Of a stretch of 64,000 nucleotides of DNA, positions 34,136 through 43,092 are shown in pieces. The notes beneath the pieces were generated by a model. The model was given only the letters and a program-made list of their open reading frames with translations, made no database searches and had not been told where the DNA came from. The stretch's first letter is position 1. Each line of letters begins with the position of its first letter. The stretch lies in the NCBI GenBank assembly GCA_041492185.1, contig JBGPWL010000010.1:14722-78721 (forward strand), in the 5' to 3' direction. A program made the translations under genes and the position numbers. Source of the stretch: JAOAPY01 sp041492185 (GTDB lineage Bacteria; Acidobacteriota; Blastocatellia; Pyrinomonadales; Pyrinomonadaceae).

Positions 34136-34447
34136 CATGAACGCGATACGTTATCAGATTGAGTACGGCCATACCGCGCTTGAAGACTTGGGCCCTGCTT
34201 CGCGCCCATCGCCCGCACAAACTTTGCTTTCGATTTGGGAGGAGTGATTGAACTCTATCCTACGAAGCGAACGATCATTCGCTTCGACGCAGGTGACACC
34301 ATCATTCGTTTGGGCGCGCGCAACATAGCTGCGACACAGGTGCCGGCGCCGGGCAGTTTAGCTCCGATTCGCCTGGTTGTGATCCCGGCATCGGCCGAAA
34401 CCACGCACAACTTTCAGGGCAGCATTGGTGTTGGCTTTCGCTTCTGA
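34136..34447 (+). pseudogene. 3' remnant of an outer-membrane beta-barrel gene
   Basis: From the ATG at 34138 one frame reads MNAIRYQIEYGHTALEDLG and stops; from about 34205 the next frame continues with NFAFDLGGVIELYPTKRTI, amphipathic strands, and ends HNFQGSIGVGFRF with the terminal Phe of barrel proteins. The break between them is a frameshift, and no N-terminal part or signal peptide exists upstream. It is the tail of an OmpA/OmpW-like barrel. Confidence 0.65.
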
Positions 34448-34448
34448 G

Positions 34449-34814
34449 TTACCGATTATTTGCTTTCACCGCGTTGTTGATTAGTTTCACGGCCGTCTCG
34501 GGATCTTCCACTTCGATCACCAGTTTGTGATAGCGCTCGTGATCCAGCTCCACGACGATCGTCTTTTCCGGATGACGGACGTCCCAAAACACTAAACCGC
34601 CATCCTGGTAGAATGTACCCGCGCGAAAAATGTTCGGGAGACCGGCGCCGCCTAACTTGATTCCCTGAAACCAGCCCATCGCCGGATCGGGATCAACATG
34701 CGCGCCGTTGATGTGCGCCAGCGGAATCTCCAGACGACTGCGCAAAGACCACAACTGGTCCCAGCCCTGCACTTCAAAAACTGCTTTGTCGCCTTCGATA
34801 CTGATTTCAATCAT
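34449..34814 (-). CDS. Conserved PH-like-fold protein of unknown function
   Basis: A 121-residue cytosolic protein (starting IEISIEGDKAVFEVQGWD) with alternating strands: SLRSRLEIPLAHINGA, FRAGTFYQDGGLVFWDV, TIVVELDHERYHKLVIEVED and a C-terminal helix. The plan is that of bacterial PH-like domains. I chose the ATG at 34814; a much longer frame from 35069 merely translates the dispersed repeat at 34929-35017. Function unknown. Confidence 0.72.
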   Translation of the reverse strand: MIEISIEGDKAVFEVQGWDQLWSLRSRLEIPLAHINGAHVDPDPAMGWFQGIKLGGAGLPNIFRAGTFYQDGGLVFWDVRHPEKTIVVELDHERYHKLVIEVEDPETAVKLINNAVKANNR

Positions 34815-34928
34815 TTGAAACGCCTCCGCAGAGTGGAAGAATTGTTCGTACGATAGCACAGGTTTCTCGACGCAGGCATTATCCTCCTGAAATGCGTTCG
34901 ACACTCCACCTCGCAAGCGCAACCCCTG

Positions 34929-35017
34929 GTGCTGGTTCAGTTCGCTTGTGGCACGCGCATCTTGCGCGTGATTCACGGGCGGGACGCCCGTGCCACTTTT
35001 CAAATGAACCAGCACCC
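34929..35017 (-). repeat. Dispersed repeat family A, copy 2
   Basis: Reverse-orientation copy of the element at 2071-2153, matching over its whole length apart from a 4-bp insertion (CCCG) and a few substitutions. It lies in the gap between the PH-like protein gene and the DUF2911 gene. Confidence 0.85.
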
Positions 35018-35092
35018 AACCCCTCGTTGGCTTGGACATTCGACGGCGAGGCGATGGATAATGCGTCAAATCAATTTACGAGGAGATAACTT

Positions 35093-36046
35093 ATGATTCC
35101 CAGTAAACGTTTCAGCGTTTCCCTACTCGCATTCTTTTTCCTTTGCGTGGCGCAATACGCGTCCGCGCAGCAGCCACCGCTGGCAATCAAGCCGCTGCGG
35201 CCCAGCCAGAAGGCGAGCGTGATGCAGACCGTCGGCGTCACCGACATCACCATTACCTACAGTCGGCCGCCCGTGAAAGGGCGGACAATTTTCGCGGATG
35301 CTCCCGCCACAATGGAGGCGCGCGCCAAGGGCGAGGCCACTCTCGACAATCAGAACGAACGTAAGGCCGGCGAACCCATCGTTCCCTATAACCACGTGTG
35401 GCGTGCCGGCGCGAACGAAGCGACGATGTTTCAGGTCACCGATGATGTCTTAGTCAACGGACAACCGTTAAAGGCCGGCACCTATAGCATGCACGCCATA
35501 CCCGGTAAGGAAGAGTGGACAATCATCTTCAATAGCGATGCCGGGCAGTGGGGCAGCTTTACTTATGACTCGGCGAAGGACGTGCTGCGCGTCAAGACGA
35601 AGCCGCAGATGGTAAACGACAACCAGGAATGGCTGATATACAGTTTCGATCCGGTCACTGATAATTCCGCCACCGTCAATCTTCGCTGGGAGAAAGTTCG
35701 CGTTCCGTTTACCGTCGAAGTCAAAGACGTCAAGGCGGCCTGGCGCGCCAGGGCTGATGCGCTCATTGCCGCCAATCCAACTAACGAAGTTCTTCCGCTT
35801 CAGGTAGCGAACACTTACGCCCGCGACAAGAATTGGGATGAAGCACTAAAATTTGTTGACCAATCCATCAAAGTCAAAGAGACGTTCGCGAATCTTTCCG
35901 CCAAAGCCAACATCCTTTGGGGAGCGGGCAAGAAAGAAGAAGCGCTGACGGTTGCCGATGCGGCCATCGCGAAAGGCAAGGCCGACAAAGTTAACACGAC
36001 GACCTTCGAAAAACGCGTTGCCGACATGAAAGCTGGCAAGATGTAA
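35093..36046 (+). CDS. Secreted DUF2911 protein
   Basis: A 317-residue protein with a signal peptide ending near AQYASA. The DUF2911 domain fills residues ~30-205 (DITITYSRPPVKGRTIF, VWRAGANEATMFQV, AGTYSMHAIPGKEEWTIIFN, NLRWEKVRVPF). The last ~90 residues are TPR-like helices (NTYARDKNWDEALKFVDQSI, then AKANILWGAGKKEEALTVAD). AGGAG precedes the ATG by eight bases. Role unknown; such proteins are frequent in Acidobacteriota and Bacteroidota. Confidence 0.87.
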   Translation: MIPSKRFSVSLLAFFFLCVAQYASAQQPPLAIKPLRPSQKASVMQTVGVTDITITYSRPPVKGRTIFADAPATMEARAKGEATLDNQNERKAGEPIVPYNHVWRAGANEATMFQVTDDVLVNGQPLKAGTYSMHAIPGKEEWTIIFNSDAGQWGSFTYDSAKDVLRVKTKPQMVNDNQEWLIYSFDPVTDNSATVNLRWEKVRVPFTVEVKDVKAAWRARADALIAANPTNEVLPLQVANTYARDKNWDEALKFVDQSIKVKETFANLSAKANILWGAGKKEEALTVADAAIAKGKADKVNTTTFEKRVADMKAGKM

Positions 36047-36067
36047 GCGTGAATTAGAAATTCTCTC

Positions 36068-36644
36068 GTGAAGGTTACGCATTTTCGATCGCCGACCGCT
36101 TTCCGAGAGTGGCTGGAGCAGCATCACAAAACCGCGCAGGAACTGTGGGTCGGCTTTTACAAGAAGGGCTCAGGCAAGCCGAGCCTCACCTGGCCCGAGT
36201 CCGTTGCTGAAGCCCTTTGCTTCGGGTGGATCGACGGCATTCGCAAACGCGTCGATGAAGAGAGCTACACGATCCGCTTCTCCGCGAAAGCGCACCAGCA
36301 CGTGGAGTTCCGTCAATATCAAACTCGCGCAACAACTGATCGAACAAGGCCTGATGCAACCCGCTGGCCTCGAGGCATTCAAAGCCCGACGCGAGAATCG
36401 CTCCGGCATTTATGCTTACGAACAGCGCAGTGAAAACCTCCCCGAGCGTTACGCGAGCAAATTCAAGAAGCACAAACTCGCGTGGCAATTCTTTCAATCG
36501 CAACCAGCCTGGTATCGCAAGACCGCTATGTGGCACATCGTCAGCGCGAAGAAAGAAGAGACGCGACTGAAGCGATTGGAAAAATTGATCGAAGACTCCG
36601 CCGCAGGACGATCAGTTCAGCAACTTGCGCGCAAGCCGAGGTAG
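36068..36644 (+). pseudogene. YdeI/OmpD-associated family gene with frameshift
   Basis: The first part, from a GTG at 36068, reads FRSPTAFREWLEQHHKTAQE and SVAEALCFGWIDGIRKRVDE, the YdeI N-terminal domain. After ESYTIRFS (about 36285) the family continues only in the next frame: RKRTSTWSSVNIKLAQQLIE through LRKLEK-like helices to the stop at 36644. A loss of two bases or gain of one near 36285-36292 accounts for it. Either a recent pseudogene or a base-call error. Confidence 0.75.
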
Positions 36645-36731
36645 AAAATCTCGAACCTATCACGAGTAGGAACGGAGACTCAAACGCGCTCGGCGTGGAA
36701 TGTCGACCGACTTGTCGCCTGCCGAAGCTCA

Positions 36732-39700
36732 TCACTGCCTCGGCCGCTTGCCCCAAGTTGGCGATGGCGGTTCCTTCGTAGCGCGATCGACTGGATGTTC
36801 TTTCAGCATGCGCATTGCTTCCTGCACCGCGCGTTCGAGTTGCGGATCGCGTCCGGCGACTACGTCTTTAGGCCAGTTCTCGACGTCGATGTCGGGTGCG
36901 ACGCCTTCATTCTCAACCGCCCATCTGTTATCGCGCGCGAAGAAGCCGCCGCGTGGCGCGATCATCGATCCTCCATCAACAAATGTAGGCGTGTCGGCCG
37001 TATGAACGAGTCCGCCCCAGGTTCGTTTGCCGACCAGCAAACCGATCTTTCGGTACCTGAACATGTAAGGCATCAAGTCGCCACCCGAACCCGCCATCTC
37101 GTTAATGATCATTACCTTCGGACCCCAGATGCCCGCTGCCGGACTCGTGAACGGATAACGATCGCCGGCGACGTTGTTGAAGTAACCATCGAAATCGCGT
37201 TGCAGCACGTCGATGATGTAGTCGGCTGCTGAGCCACCGCCGTTGTAACGTTCATCGATGATCGCGCCCGTCTTGTCCTGCTGCGAAAAGTAATAACGAT
37301 TGAAGCTCGAATAGCCCGGCTGCCCCGTATTCGGCAGATAGACATAAGCGAGTTGTCCGCCAGAGAGTTTTTCAACCAGGCGACGGTTTGACTCGACCCA
37401 CGCGCGCGTGCGCAGACCCTGTTCGTTCGCGACCGGCACCACGACGACATGGCGCGCGCCCTCCATCGTCGGCTTGTCGTTGACGGTCACCGAAGTTTGT
37501 CGATTCGCCGTGCCATCAAGCAAGCGATAAATGTTGTCGGGCGCTTTCAGCTCGACGCCATTGATCGCAAGAATGTAATCGCCGATGTTTACGTTTGCGC
37601 CGGGCACCGCAAGCGGCGAACGAAGATCAGGATTCCAATTTTCGTTGTCATAAATCCTCGTGACTTTGTAACGGCCATTTTCAATCGCGAAGTCCGCGCC
37701 CAGCAATCCTCCTATCACCGGAGGAACATCCGGCATATCCCCGCCGCGCACGTACGAGTGCCCGATCGCAATCTCAGAACCCATCATGTCGATCAAATAA
37801 TTCAGATCGGCGCGATGCATTGCGTACGGCAACATCGCGCCGTACATCTCTTTGTCCTTCACCCAATCCGTCCCGTGCAGGTTCGGCACATAGAGATAGT
37901 CGCGCTGGTTGCGCCAACCTTCGTTGAAGATCTGTTTGAACTCCTCTTTCGGATCGAGATACATACGCAAAGTGAACGTGAGCCTGCCGCTCCCGGGCTG
38001 TGGCGGAGTTCGATCTGCATCAACTATGTAAAGCGAAGGCGCCGGAGGCCGGCCACTAAAAACCACCAAAACGCCGCCGCCGCCGCCGCCGGCCGCACGA
38101 TAGACGAGTTTGTGACCATCGGCGCTCACGTCAAAGCTTGCGACTCCGGTGACAAATGTCGCAGCCTTCCGATCGCTGAGCCGATAGCGGATCAATTCAT
38201 TACCACCACCGCCGCCACCAGCTCCGCCCCCGCCCTGACCGGGACGACCAGCTTCGAGATAAAAGACGATGCCGTCAGCGCCAGCCGACAACGCCGAGTA
38301 CTGTCGCTCAGGCACGCCGGGCACCGAGATAATTCGGTGCGACAACTCATCAAAATCGATCTGAACATTTACCGGCGGACGCGGCCTGCGCGCGGGCTGA
38401 TCCGCTTGCGGTTCGGGTTGAGGGGTTTCGGCGCCTTCGCCCGCACCGGGCCGGCCTCCACGCACAGCACCACCGCCGCCGGGAACAGGACTCGGCGCGC
38501 TCCCGACGCCTTTGTCCTCATCACTCTCGGGCAGTAACGGACTGGCATCGCCTTTCTTCAGCACCGCAAGGTACAAACCGAAATTCTCGTCGTGATCGTA
38601 AGAGGTCATGTCGAGCCACTGCGAACGCAAACCAAAATCAGTCGAGGCGAGAAACCAGAGGTACTTGCCGCTCGCATCCCAGGCCGGCCACACTGCATCA
38701 GCAAGTCCGTCGGTGACTTGCTTTGTTTCTCCGGTCTCAACGTTGCTCACAAAGATGGCGTGATACATCGATCTCAAACGGCTCGAGTACGCCACCCATT
38801 TCGAGTCGGGACTCCAAACCGGATTGAGCGTGCGCTGTGGCACCATCCACGGATCGCTGCCGACGACTTTCGCCTGGCCGCTCGCAACGTCAAGCACCCA
38901 GACATGCAGGTTCGTGTCCGTGAAAACGATCTTCTTCGAATCAGGCGACCACGAAGGCGTGTAGTAATGCGTCGGATGATCAAGCACGATCTCGCGCGGC
39001 GGTGTCAGCCCATCCTGCGCTTCGATGTAGAGACGATACTCGCCTGACTTGTCGCTGAAGTATGAAATCCATTTTCCATCCGGCGACCAAGCTGGATCGC
39101 GTTCGGCCGAGCTGCCTGAATTAGTGAGGTTGCGCACGTCTCCCTTCTCAGCCGGGATGGTAAATATCTCGCCGCGCGCCTCGACGACGACGCGCTTGCC
39201 TGTGGGTGAGAGCGCCATGTTCGTCATCCGGTTTGTCACGTCCTCCCATTTCGGCATCATCCACGGGAAATCGCCTGCGGCCGTGATGTTGACGACATGT
39301 TCTCTGCCGGTCCTGGGATCCAGCTCGTGAATGTAACCGGCTTGCTCGAACACAACGGCGCCTTCGCCCGAATCGATTGTCTTGACGTCGAAATCAGTGA
39401 ACCTCGTCACTTGCGTCAGTTTCTTCGACTTCGTCTGATAGGACCACACATTAGCAACGCCGTCGCGATCGGAAATGAAATAGACAGCATCGTCCACCCA
39501 AACGGGATCCATGTCTTTCGAGTCGGTCCACGGCGGCGATACAAGTTCGTAAGTTTTGAGATCGACGATCCAGATCGGGCGGTTCTGTCCGCCGCGATAG
39601 TTGCGACGCTCCTCGTCCCACGAGTTGTTCATCCGGTAGGCGATATGAGTTCCGTCCGTCGAGATCTTGCCCTGGTAACCACGAGGCAGCGGCATCGGTT

Positions 39701-40184
39701 CCTCAACGCCACCAGCCGCAGGGACGGTCCAAAATCGCGGCGCGCCGCTCGGCGTCCACGTCGCGCGGGCCGATGAAAACAAAATCGCTTTGCCGTCAGG
39801 CGTCCAGCCCTGCACTTGATCGGCGCCGGGATGCCAGGTAAGTCGGCGCGGCTCGCCGCCGTCAGCCGCGACGACGTACACGTCCATGTTGCCGGCGTAC
39901 TCGCCGCTGAACGCGATCCATTTTCCGTCGGGCGAGAAATGCGGATTCGTCGTCTGGCCCTGGAAGCTTGTAAGCCGCCGCGCAGAGCCGCCGGCGCGCG
40001 GGACGACGAAAATGTTGTTCGCGTAAGCAAACCCGATCTGCGTAGCGCTCACGGTTGGCGTGCGCAATAGCCGCGTCTGCCCGTTCGGCGTTTGAGCGCT
40101 TACCGACACGAGAGCGCCGATCAATAAACCAAATAGAATGAAAGTGCGGCAGCAATGCTCCGCTGAAAAAGTTCGTGTAGACAT
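36732..40184 (-). CDS. Tricorn-protease homologue (S41), exported
   Basis: A 1150-residue protein with a signal peptide. Residues ~30-560 are two beta-propellers of repeated WSPDGKW-type blades (GKWIAFSGEY, DPAWSPDGKWISYFSD, NPVWSPDSKWVAYSS). A long Gly/Pro-rich linker region with GGGGGG runs lies near 580-720. Then come the C1 helices with the catalytic His in IAIGHSYVRGGD (~830), a PDZ domain (~860-950), and the S41 C2 domain with the nucleophile Ser in NEMAGSGGDLMPY (~1055) and the late Glu in ENEGVAPDIDVE (~1108). The full tricorn plan is present, but the signal peptide implies an extracytoplasmic peptidase rather than the cytosolic archaeal one. Confidence 0.9.
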   Translation of the reverse strand: MSTRTFSAEHCCRTFILFGLLIGALVSVSAQTPNGQTRLLRTPTVSATQIGFAYANNIFVVPRAGGSARRLTSFQGQTTNPHFSPDGKWIAFSGEYAGNMDVYVVAADGGEPRRLTWHPGADQVQGWTPDGKAILFSSARATWTPSGAPRFWTVPAAGGVEEPMPLPRGYQGKISTDGTHIAYRMNNSWDEERRNYRGGQNRPIWIVDLKTYELVSPPWTDSKDMDPVWVDDAVYFISDRDGVANVWSYQTKSKKLTQVTRFTDFDVKTIDSGEGAVVFEQAGYIHELDPRTGREHVVNITAAGDFPWMMPKWEDVTNRMTNMALSPTGKRVVVEARGEIFTIPAEKGDVRNLTNSGSSAERDPAWSPDGKWISYFSDKSGEYRLYIEAQDGLTPPREIVLDHPTHYYTPSWSPDSKKIVFTDTNLHVWVLDVASGQAKVVGSDPWMVPQRTLNPVWSPDSKWVAYSSRLRSMYHAIFVSNVETGETKQVTDGLADAVWPAWDASGKYLWFLASTDFGLRSQWLDMTSYDHDENFGLYLAVLKKGDASPLLPESDEDKGVGSAPSPVPGGGGAVRGGRPGAGEGAETPQPEPQADQPARRPRPPVNVQIDFDELSHRIISVPGVPERQYSALSAGADGIVFYLEAGRPGQGGGGAGGGGGGNELIRYRLSDRKAATFVTGVASFDVSADGHKLVYRAAGGGGGGVLVVFSGRPPAPSLYIVDADRTPPQPGSGRLTFTLRMYLDPKEEFKQIFNEGWRNQRDYLYVPNLHGTDWVKDKEMYGAMLPYAMHRADLNYLIDMMGSEIAIGHSYVRGGDMPDVPPVIGGLLGADFAIENGRYKVTRIYDNENWNPDLRSPLAVPGANVNIGDYILAINGVELKAPDNIYRLLDGTANRQTSVTVNDKPTMEGARHVVVVPVANEQGLRTRAWVESNRRLVEKLSGGQLAYVYLPNTGQPGYSSFNRYYFSQQDKTGAIIDERYNGGGSAADYIIDVLQRDFDGYFNNVAGDRYPFTSPAAGIWGPKVMIINEMAGSGGDLMPYMFRYRKIGLLVGKRTWGGLVHTADTPTFVDGGSMIAPRGGFFARDNRWAVENEGVAPDIDVENWPKDVVAGRDPQLERAVQEAMRMLKEHPVDRATKEPPSPTWGKRPRQ

Positions 40185-40301
40185 TTGTTTTTCCTCCAGG
40201 AAGGAGACCGATGAATTGCGTGCGTGCCCCTTTTAGCATGAAGCTCATTGAGGAGCAAAGTTTTCTATGCGTTTTCTGGGCCGGCGGCCGCCGAACAGAT
40301 C

Positions 40302-40354
40302 CATATGTAAAGTTAGGCCGCCAACTTTACATATGCGAAACTATATGTAAAGTT
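40302..40354. promoter_or_regulatory. Triple ATATGTAAAGTT element
   Basis: A perfect 13-bp inverted repeat (CATATGTAAAGTT, 8-bp loop, AACTTTACATATG at about 40302-40335) followed by a third half-copy TATATGTAAAGTT ending near 40354. It lies in the 184-bp gap between the tricorn homologue and the CYTH gene starts. It could be an operator for either gene, or a hairpin in the CYTH leader. Confidence 0.55.
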
Positions 40355-40368
40355 CCCGCTGGACGAAG

Positions 40369-40956
40369 ATGGGCGTTGCAAAACTAACAGACCAGAATAC
40401 CGTCGTGCCTGACAGCAAGTACGCACGCTTCGAGCGCGAGCGACGCTACCTTTTGCGGGATTTGCCCGAAGGGTTGACGCGCGCCGATTATCATTTGCAG
40501 ATCACCGACAACTACATCACCGGCACGCGGCTGCGGATTCGCAAGGTGCGCGATCCGCGCACCAACAAATGGACGGTGAAGTTTACCCAGAAGTTTGCGC
40601 CTAATCCGCAAAATTTGTCGCGCACTGTAATCACGAACATCTATCTCGATGCGCAGGAGGCGGAGACGCTGGCAATCTTCGAGGCAAATGAGATTCGCAA
40701 GAACCGTTATTCTTTTGAATTTGAAGGCCGAAAGTTTTCGATTGACATGTTTCTCGGCGACCTGTTTGGGCTGGTGCTGGCGGAACTGAGTTTTGAGGCG
40801 GATGAAGAACTCGAGAGTTTTCCAAAGCCGCCCTTTGCGCTCGCCGACGTCACAAACAATGAAGTGTTCACCGGCGGCAGCCTCTGTCATTCGACGTTTG
40901 AAGATATTCGCAACGAGATTATGAAAAGCGCGATCGTTGAGATAACGGGCGTATAG
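40369..40956 (+). CDS. CYTH domain protein
   Basis: A 195-residue protein of the CYTH (triphosphate tunnel) family. The diagnostic N-terminal acidic strand is ARFERERRYLL (an ExExR/K variant), followed by the basic strands TRLRIRKVRD and KWTVKFTQK, and a late acidic patch (LVLAELSFEADEEL). Such proteins hydrolyse thiamine triphosphate or inorganic polyphosphate chains or form cAMP. No CHAD domain is attached. Activity unknown. Confidence 0.85.
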   Translation: MGVAKLTDQNTVVPDSKYARFERERRYLLRDLPEGLTRADYHLQITDNYITGTRLRIRKVRDPRTNKWTVKFTQKFAPNPQNLSRTVITNIYLDAQEAETLAIFEANEIRKNRYSFEFEGRKFSIDMFLGDLFGLVLAELSFEADEELESFPKPPFALADVTNNEVFTGGSLCHSTFEDIRNEIMKSAIVEITGV

Positions 40957-41024
40957 AGTACAAGCTTCAGCTTGGCTTTTCCGGTCGCGAACTACCAGGC
41001 TAAAGCTTGAACTCTAAGCGCCTG
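40955..41024. repeat. Dispersed hairpin repeat family D, copy 1
   Basis: GAGTACAAGCTTCAGCTTGG and its complement CCAGGCTAAAGCTTGAACTC enclose a short loop, followed by TAAGCGCCTG. It overlaps the CYTH stop codon and may act as terminator. A second copy of the family lies at 42279-42357. Confidence 0.75.
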
Positions 41025-41098
41025 ACGGATTGACGCGTTCGAGCGCCGTCAAGAATTAGTTGTCATTTACTTTCCGGCGCACACTTGAGATAAGCAGA

Positions 41099-42265
41099 AT
41101 GAACTTCAAAAAGCTCGTCATCCCCATGGCTCTAACGATCGCGCTGGCAATTGCTTTCGCCTGCCGGAAAAACAAGACAACCAACGCCCCAGCTAACGCA
41201 ACTGCTACTCCCGAAGCGTCACGTCAGCCCGAAGTCACCGCAGTTCCGGGAACTTATTTCAAAGGCTCGATCGGTACCTCAACCGATCTACAAATGAAAC
41301 TCGTTCGCGATGGCGAGAAACTGACAGGCAGCTACTTCTACCGAAAAGTCGGCGCGAAAATCGATCTCAAAGGAACCATCGACAAAGAAGGCAACGTGAC
41401 GCTTGAAGAGTTTGGCGCCGGTGGCAAACAGACCGGCGTCTTCAAAGGTCTTTGGAAAACTGACAACGAAGACGGACGCGCCAGCATCGCCGGTAACTGG
41501 TCAAAGCCCGGCGGAGAAAGTAAGACGGCGTTCTCGCTGCACGAGGAACCAATTAGTTTCACCGGCGCGACGGAGATCGTGGCAAAGCAGATCAAGGAAG
41601 CAAACAAGAAGCTGAATTACACGATCGATGTCGAGTATCCGGAAGTGACCGGAGCGACCGATAATCGCTTCGCGAAGTTCAATCAGGAAGCGAAGGACCT
41701 GGTCACGAAACAGGTCGCCGCATTTAAAAAAGCGCAGGCCGACGCGGCGAAGTTTGCGGCCCAAGCGAAGTCGCCACCGGAGACGCCGACCCTGTCGAGC
41801 ATGGCGAGCGATCTCAGTGGCGGTTACACGATCGCCATCGCGAATGACAATCTGATTAGCGTTCAATACGACCTTGGTGGCTATTCCGCCGGCGCAGCGC
41901 ATAACAATTCAAGCTCATACGCGCTCAACTACGACGTGAAAGCGGACAAGGTGCTGAAGCTCGCTGAAATTTTCAAGCCCGACGCGAAATACCTGCAAGC
42001 AATCTCGGCTTACTGCATCAGCGATCTGAAAAAGCAGTCGAAGAAAAACGGGAACTCCCTGCCGGACGACATGATTCAGGTGGGCGCGGCGCCGAAGGTT
42101 CAGAATTACAAAAGTTGGACGGTGAGCAAAAAAGGTTTGGCGATAACTTTTGACGCGTACCAGGTTGGGCCTTACGTCGCCGGGCCGCAAAGCGTACTCA
42201 TCCCTTACGCGGCGCTAAAGGATCTGATTAAGCCCGACGGTCCGATTGGCGCTTTCGCGAAATAA
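41099..42265 (+). CDS. Lipoprotein with DUF4163/DUF3298 domains
   Basis: A 388-residue exported protein. The N-terminus (MNFKKLVIPMALTIALAIAF then ACRKN) is a lipoprotein-type signal with a Cys at about residue 22. Residues ~50-160 are beta-rich (YFKGSIGTSTDLQMKLVRDG). From ~165 onward follow a DUF4163-like and a DUF3298-like domain (SGGYTIAIANDNLISVQYDL, HNNSSSYALNYD, SKKGLAITFDAYQVGPYVAG), as in RsiV-type lysozyme-sensing proteins. No transmembrane or anti-sigma part is present. Start chosen at the ATG that opens the signal. Confidence 0.8.
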   Translation: MNFKKLVIPMALTIALAIAFACRKNKTTNAPANATATPEASRQPEVTAVPGTYFKGSIGTSTDLQMKLVRDGEKLTGSYFYRKVGAKIDLKGTIDKEGNVTLEEFGAGGKQTGVFKGLWKTDNEDGRASIAGNWSKPGGESKTAFSLHEEPISFTGATEIVAKQIKEANKKLNYTIDVEYPEVTGATDNRFAKFNQEAKDLVTKQVAAFKKAQADAAKFAAQAKSPPETPTLSSMASDLSGGYTIAIANDNLISVQYDLGGYSAGAAHNNSSSYALNYDVKADKVLKLAEIFKPDAKYLQAISAYCISDLKKQSKKNGNSLPDDMIQVGAAPKVQNYKSWTVSKKGLAITFDAYQVGPYVAGPQSVLIPYAALKDLIKPDGPIGAFAK

Positions 42266-42278
42266 GGTTGCAGGGCGA

Positions 42279-42357
42279 CAGGCGTTTCGGAGTTCGACCT
42301 TTAGGTTGCTGGTTGGAGAGTCGAAAACCAAGCTAAAGCTTGAACTCTCAGCGCCTG
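42279..42357. repeat. Dispersed hairpin repeat family D, copy 2
   Basis: Arms 42279-42308 and 42329-42357 pair (CAGGCG...GAGTTCGACCTTTAGGTTG with CAAGCTAAAGCTTGAACTC...GCGCCTG). Same family as 40955-41024. The lipoprotein gene is flanked by the two copies. Confidence 0.75.
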
Positions 42358-42376
42358 TAAACGCAACGCTTGCTTT

Positions 42377-42595
42377 ATGAATAAGCTGGTGGGAATAAGT
42401 GTAGTTGTCGGCGGCGCTTGTCTGATTCTCGTCGGGCTGTTGATCTATTTAGGCGGCTTTAATTGGTTTGGCCGCTTGCCTGGGGACATCCGCTACGAAA
42501 GCGCGCGCACGCAAGTTTACGTTCCCATCGTCTCGATGCTTTTGGTATCGCTGGCGCTAAGTCTGATCTTCTATTTGATTCGGCGGTTCTTCTAA
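42377..42595 (+). CDS. DUF2905 small membrane protein
   Basis: A 72-residue protein with the DUF2905 pattern: an N-terminal helix (ISVVVGGACLILVGLLIYLG), the conserved FGRLPGDIRYE loop, and a second helix (PIVSMLLVSLALSLIFYLI) ending RRFF. Inner membrane. Role unknown. No clear ribosome binding site upstream. Confidence 0.88.
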   Translation: MNKLVGISVVVGGACLILVGLLIYLGGFNWFGRLPGDIRYESARTQVYVPIVSMLLVSLALSLIFYLIRRFF

Positions 42596-42705
42596 GCTCA
42601 CACGACTTCCGGCGCTCAAATCGCCGGGATGCTCCTTAACAGCAGCGCCAATACCGCGATCTGATTCAATTGTTTCTACGTCGGCAGAGCTTTCTTTGTA
42701 TTCGC

Positions 42706-42855
42706 TTATGCCATGCGCCGGCGATTGAAAAGATTTATCACCAGAATCACGAGCGCAACTACGAGCAACAAGTGAATCAGGTTCGTGGTGACAAAGCCGC
42801 CAAGAAACCCAAGCATCCACAGCACCAACAACACTACTAGAATTGTCCACAACAT
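42706..42855 (-). CDS. Lmo0937-type 49-residue membrane protein
   Basis: A 49-codon frame reads MLWTILVVLLVLWMLGFLGG, a short loop (FVTTNLIH), then a second helix (LLLVVALVILVINLFN) and RRRMA. This is the compact two-helix plan of the Lmo0937 family of stress-linked membrane proteins. AAGGAGAG stands 7 bases upstream of the ATG. It diverges from the first Crp/Fnr gene, with the palindrome at 42948 between them. Confidence 0.85.
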   Translation of the reverse strand: MLWTILVVLLVLWMLGFLGGFVTTNLIHLLLVVALVILVINLFNRRRMA

Positions 42856-42947
42856 GATCGTCTCTCCTTAATCAAACTCCATCTGACCTTCTGAATCTCC
42901 TTGAGACCCTTGTGTAAAGCTAGTGTGGGCTCCGGCCGCTGGGGCCG

Positions 42948-42967
42948 TCTGTGCGCTGGAGCACATA
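42948..42967. promoter_or_regulatory. Crp-like palindrome, site 1
   Basis: TCTGTGCGCTGGAGCACATA, followed at once by a second overlapping palindrome AGCACATATGTGCT. Position: 93 bp upstream of the Lmo0937-type gene and 126 bp upstream of the first Crp/Fnr gene, between the two divergent starts. Matches consensus TATGTGYGYTAGMGCACATA. Confidence 0.7.
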
Positions 42968-43092
42968 TGTGCTAACATTTGTGTTCAGGCCATTAGCGTT
43001 GTCGTTGCCTCTGACGAAAACTCTTTACATCGCGGAAGAGTCCGAAATCCGTTCTGGCTTTTTCAGCGGCGGCGGCGGCATGGAGGGTTCAC

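Noticed and set aside
34815..35069. N-terminal extension of the PH-like protein gene
   Set aside because: The extra 85 codons translate the repeat at 34929-35017; the ATG at 34814 gives the normal domain size.
37449..38537. Long plus-strand frame (362 codons) opposite the tricorn homologue
   Set aside because: It is the antisense shadow of a well-supported 1150-residue gene; composition is Arg/His/Ile-rich and no domain is recognisable.
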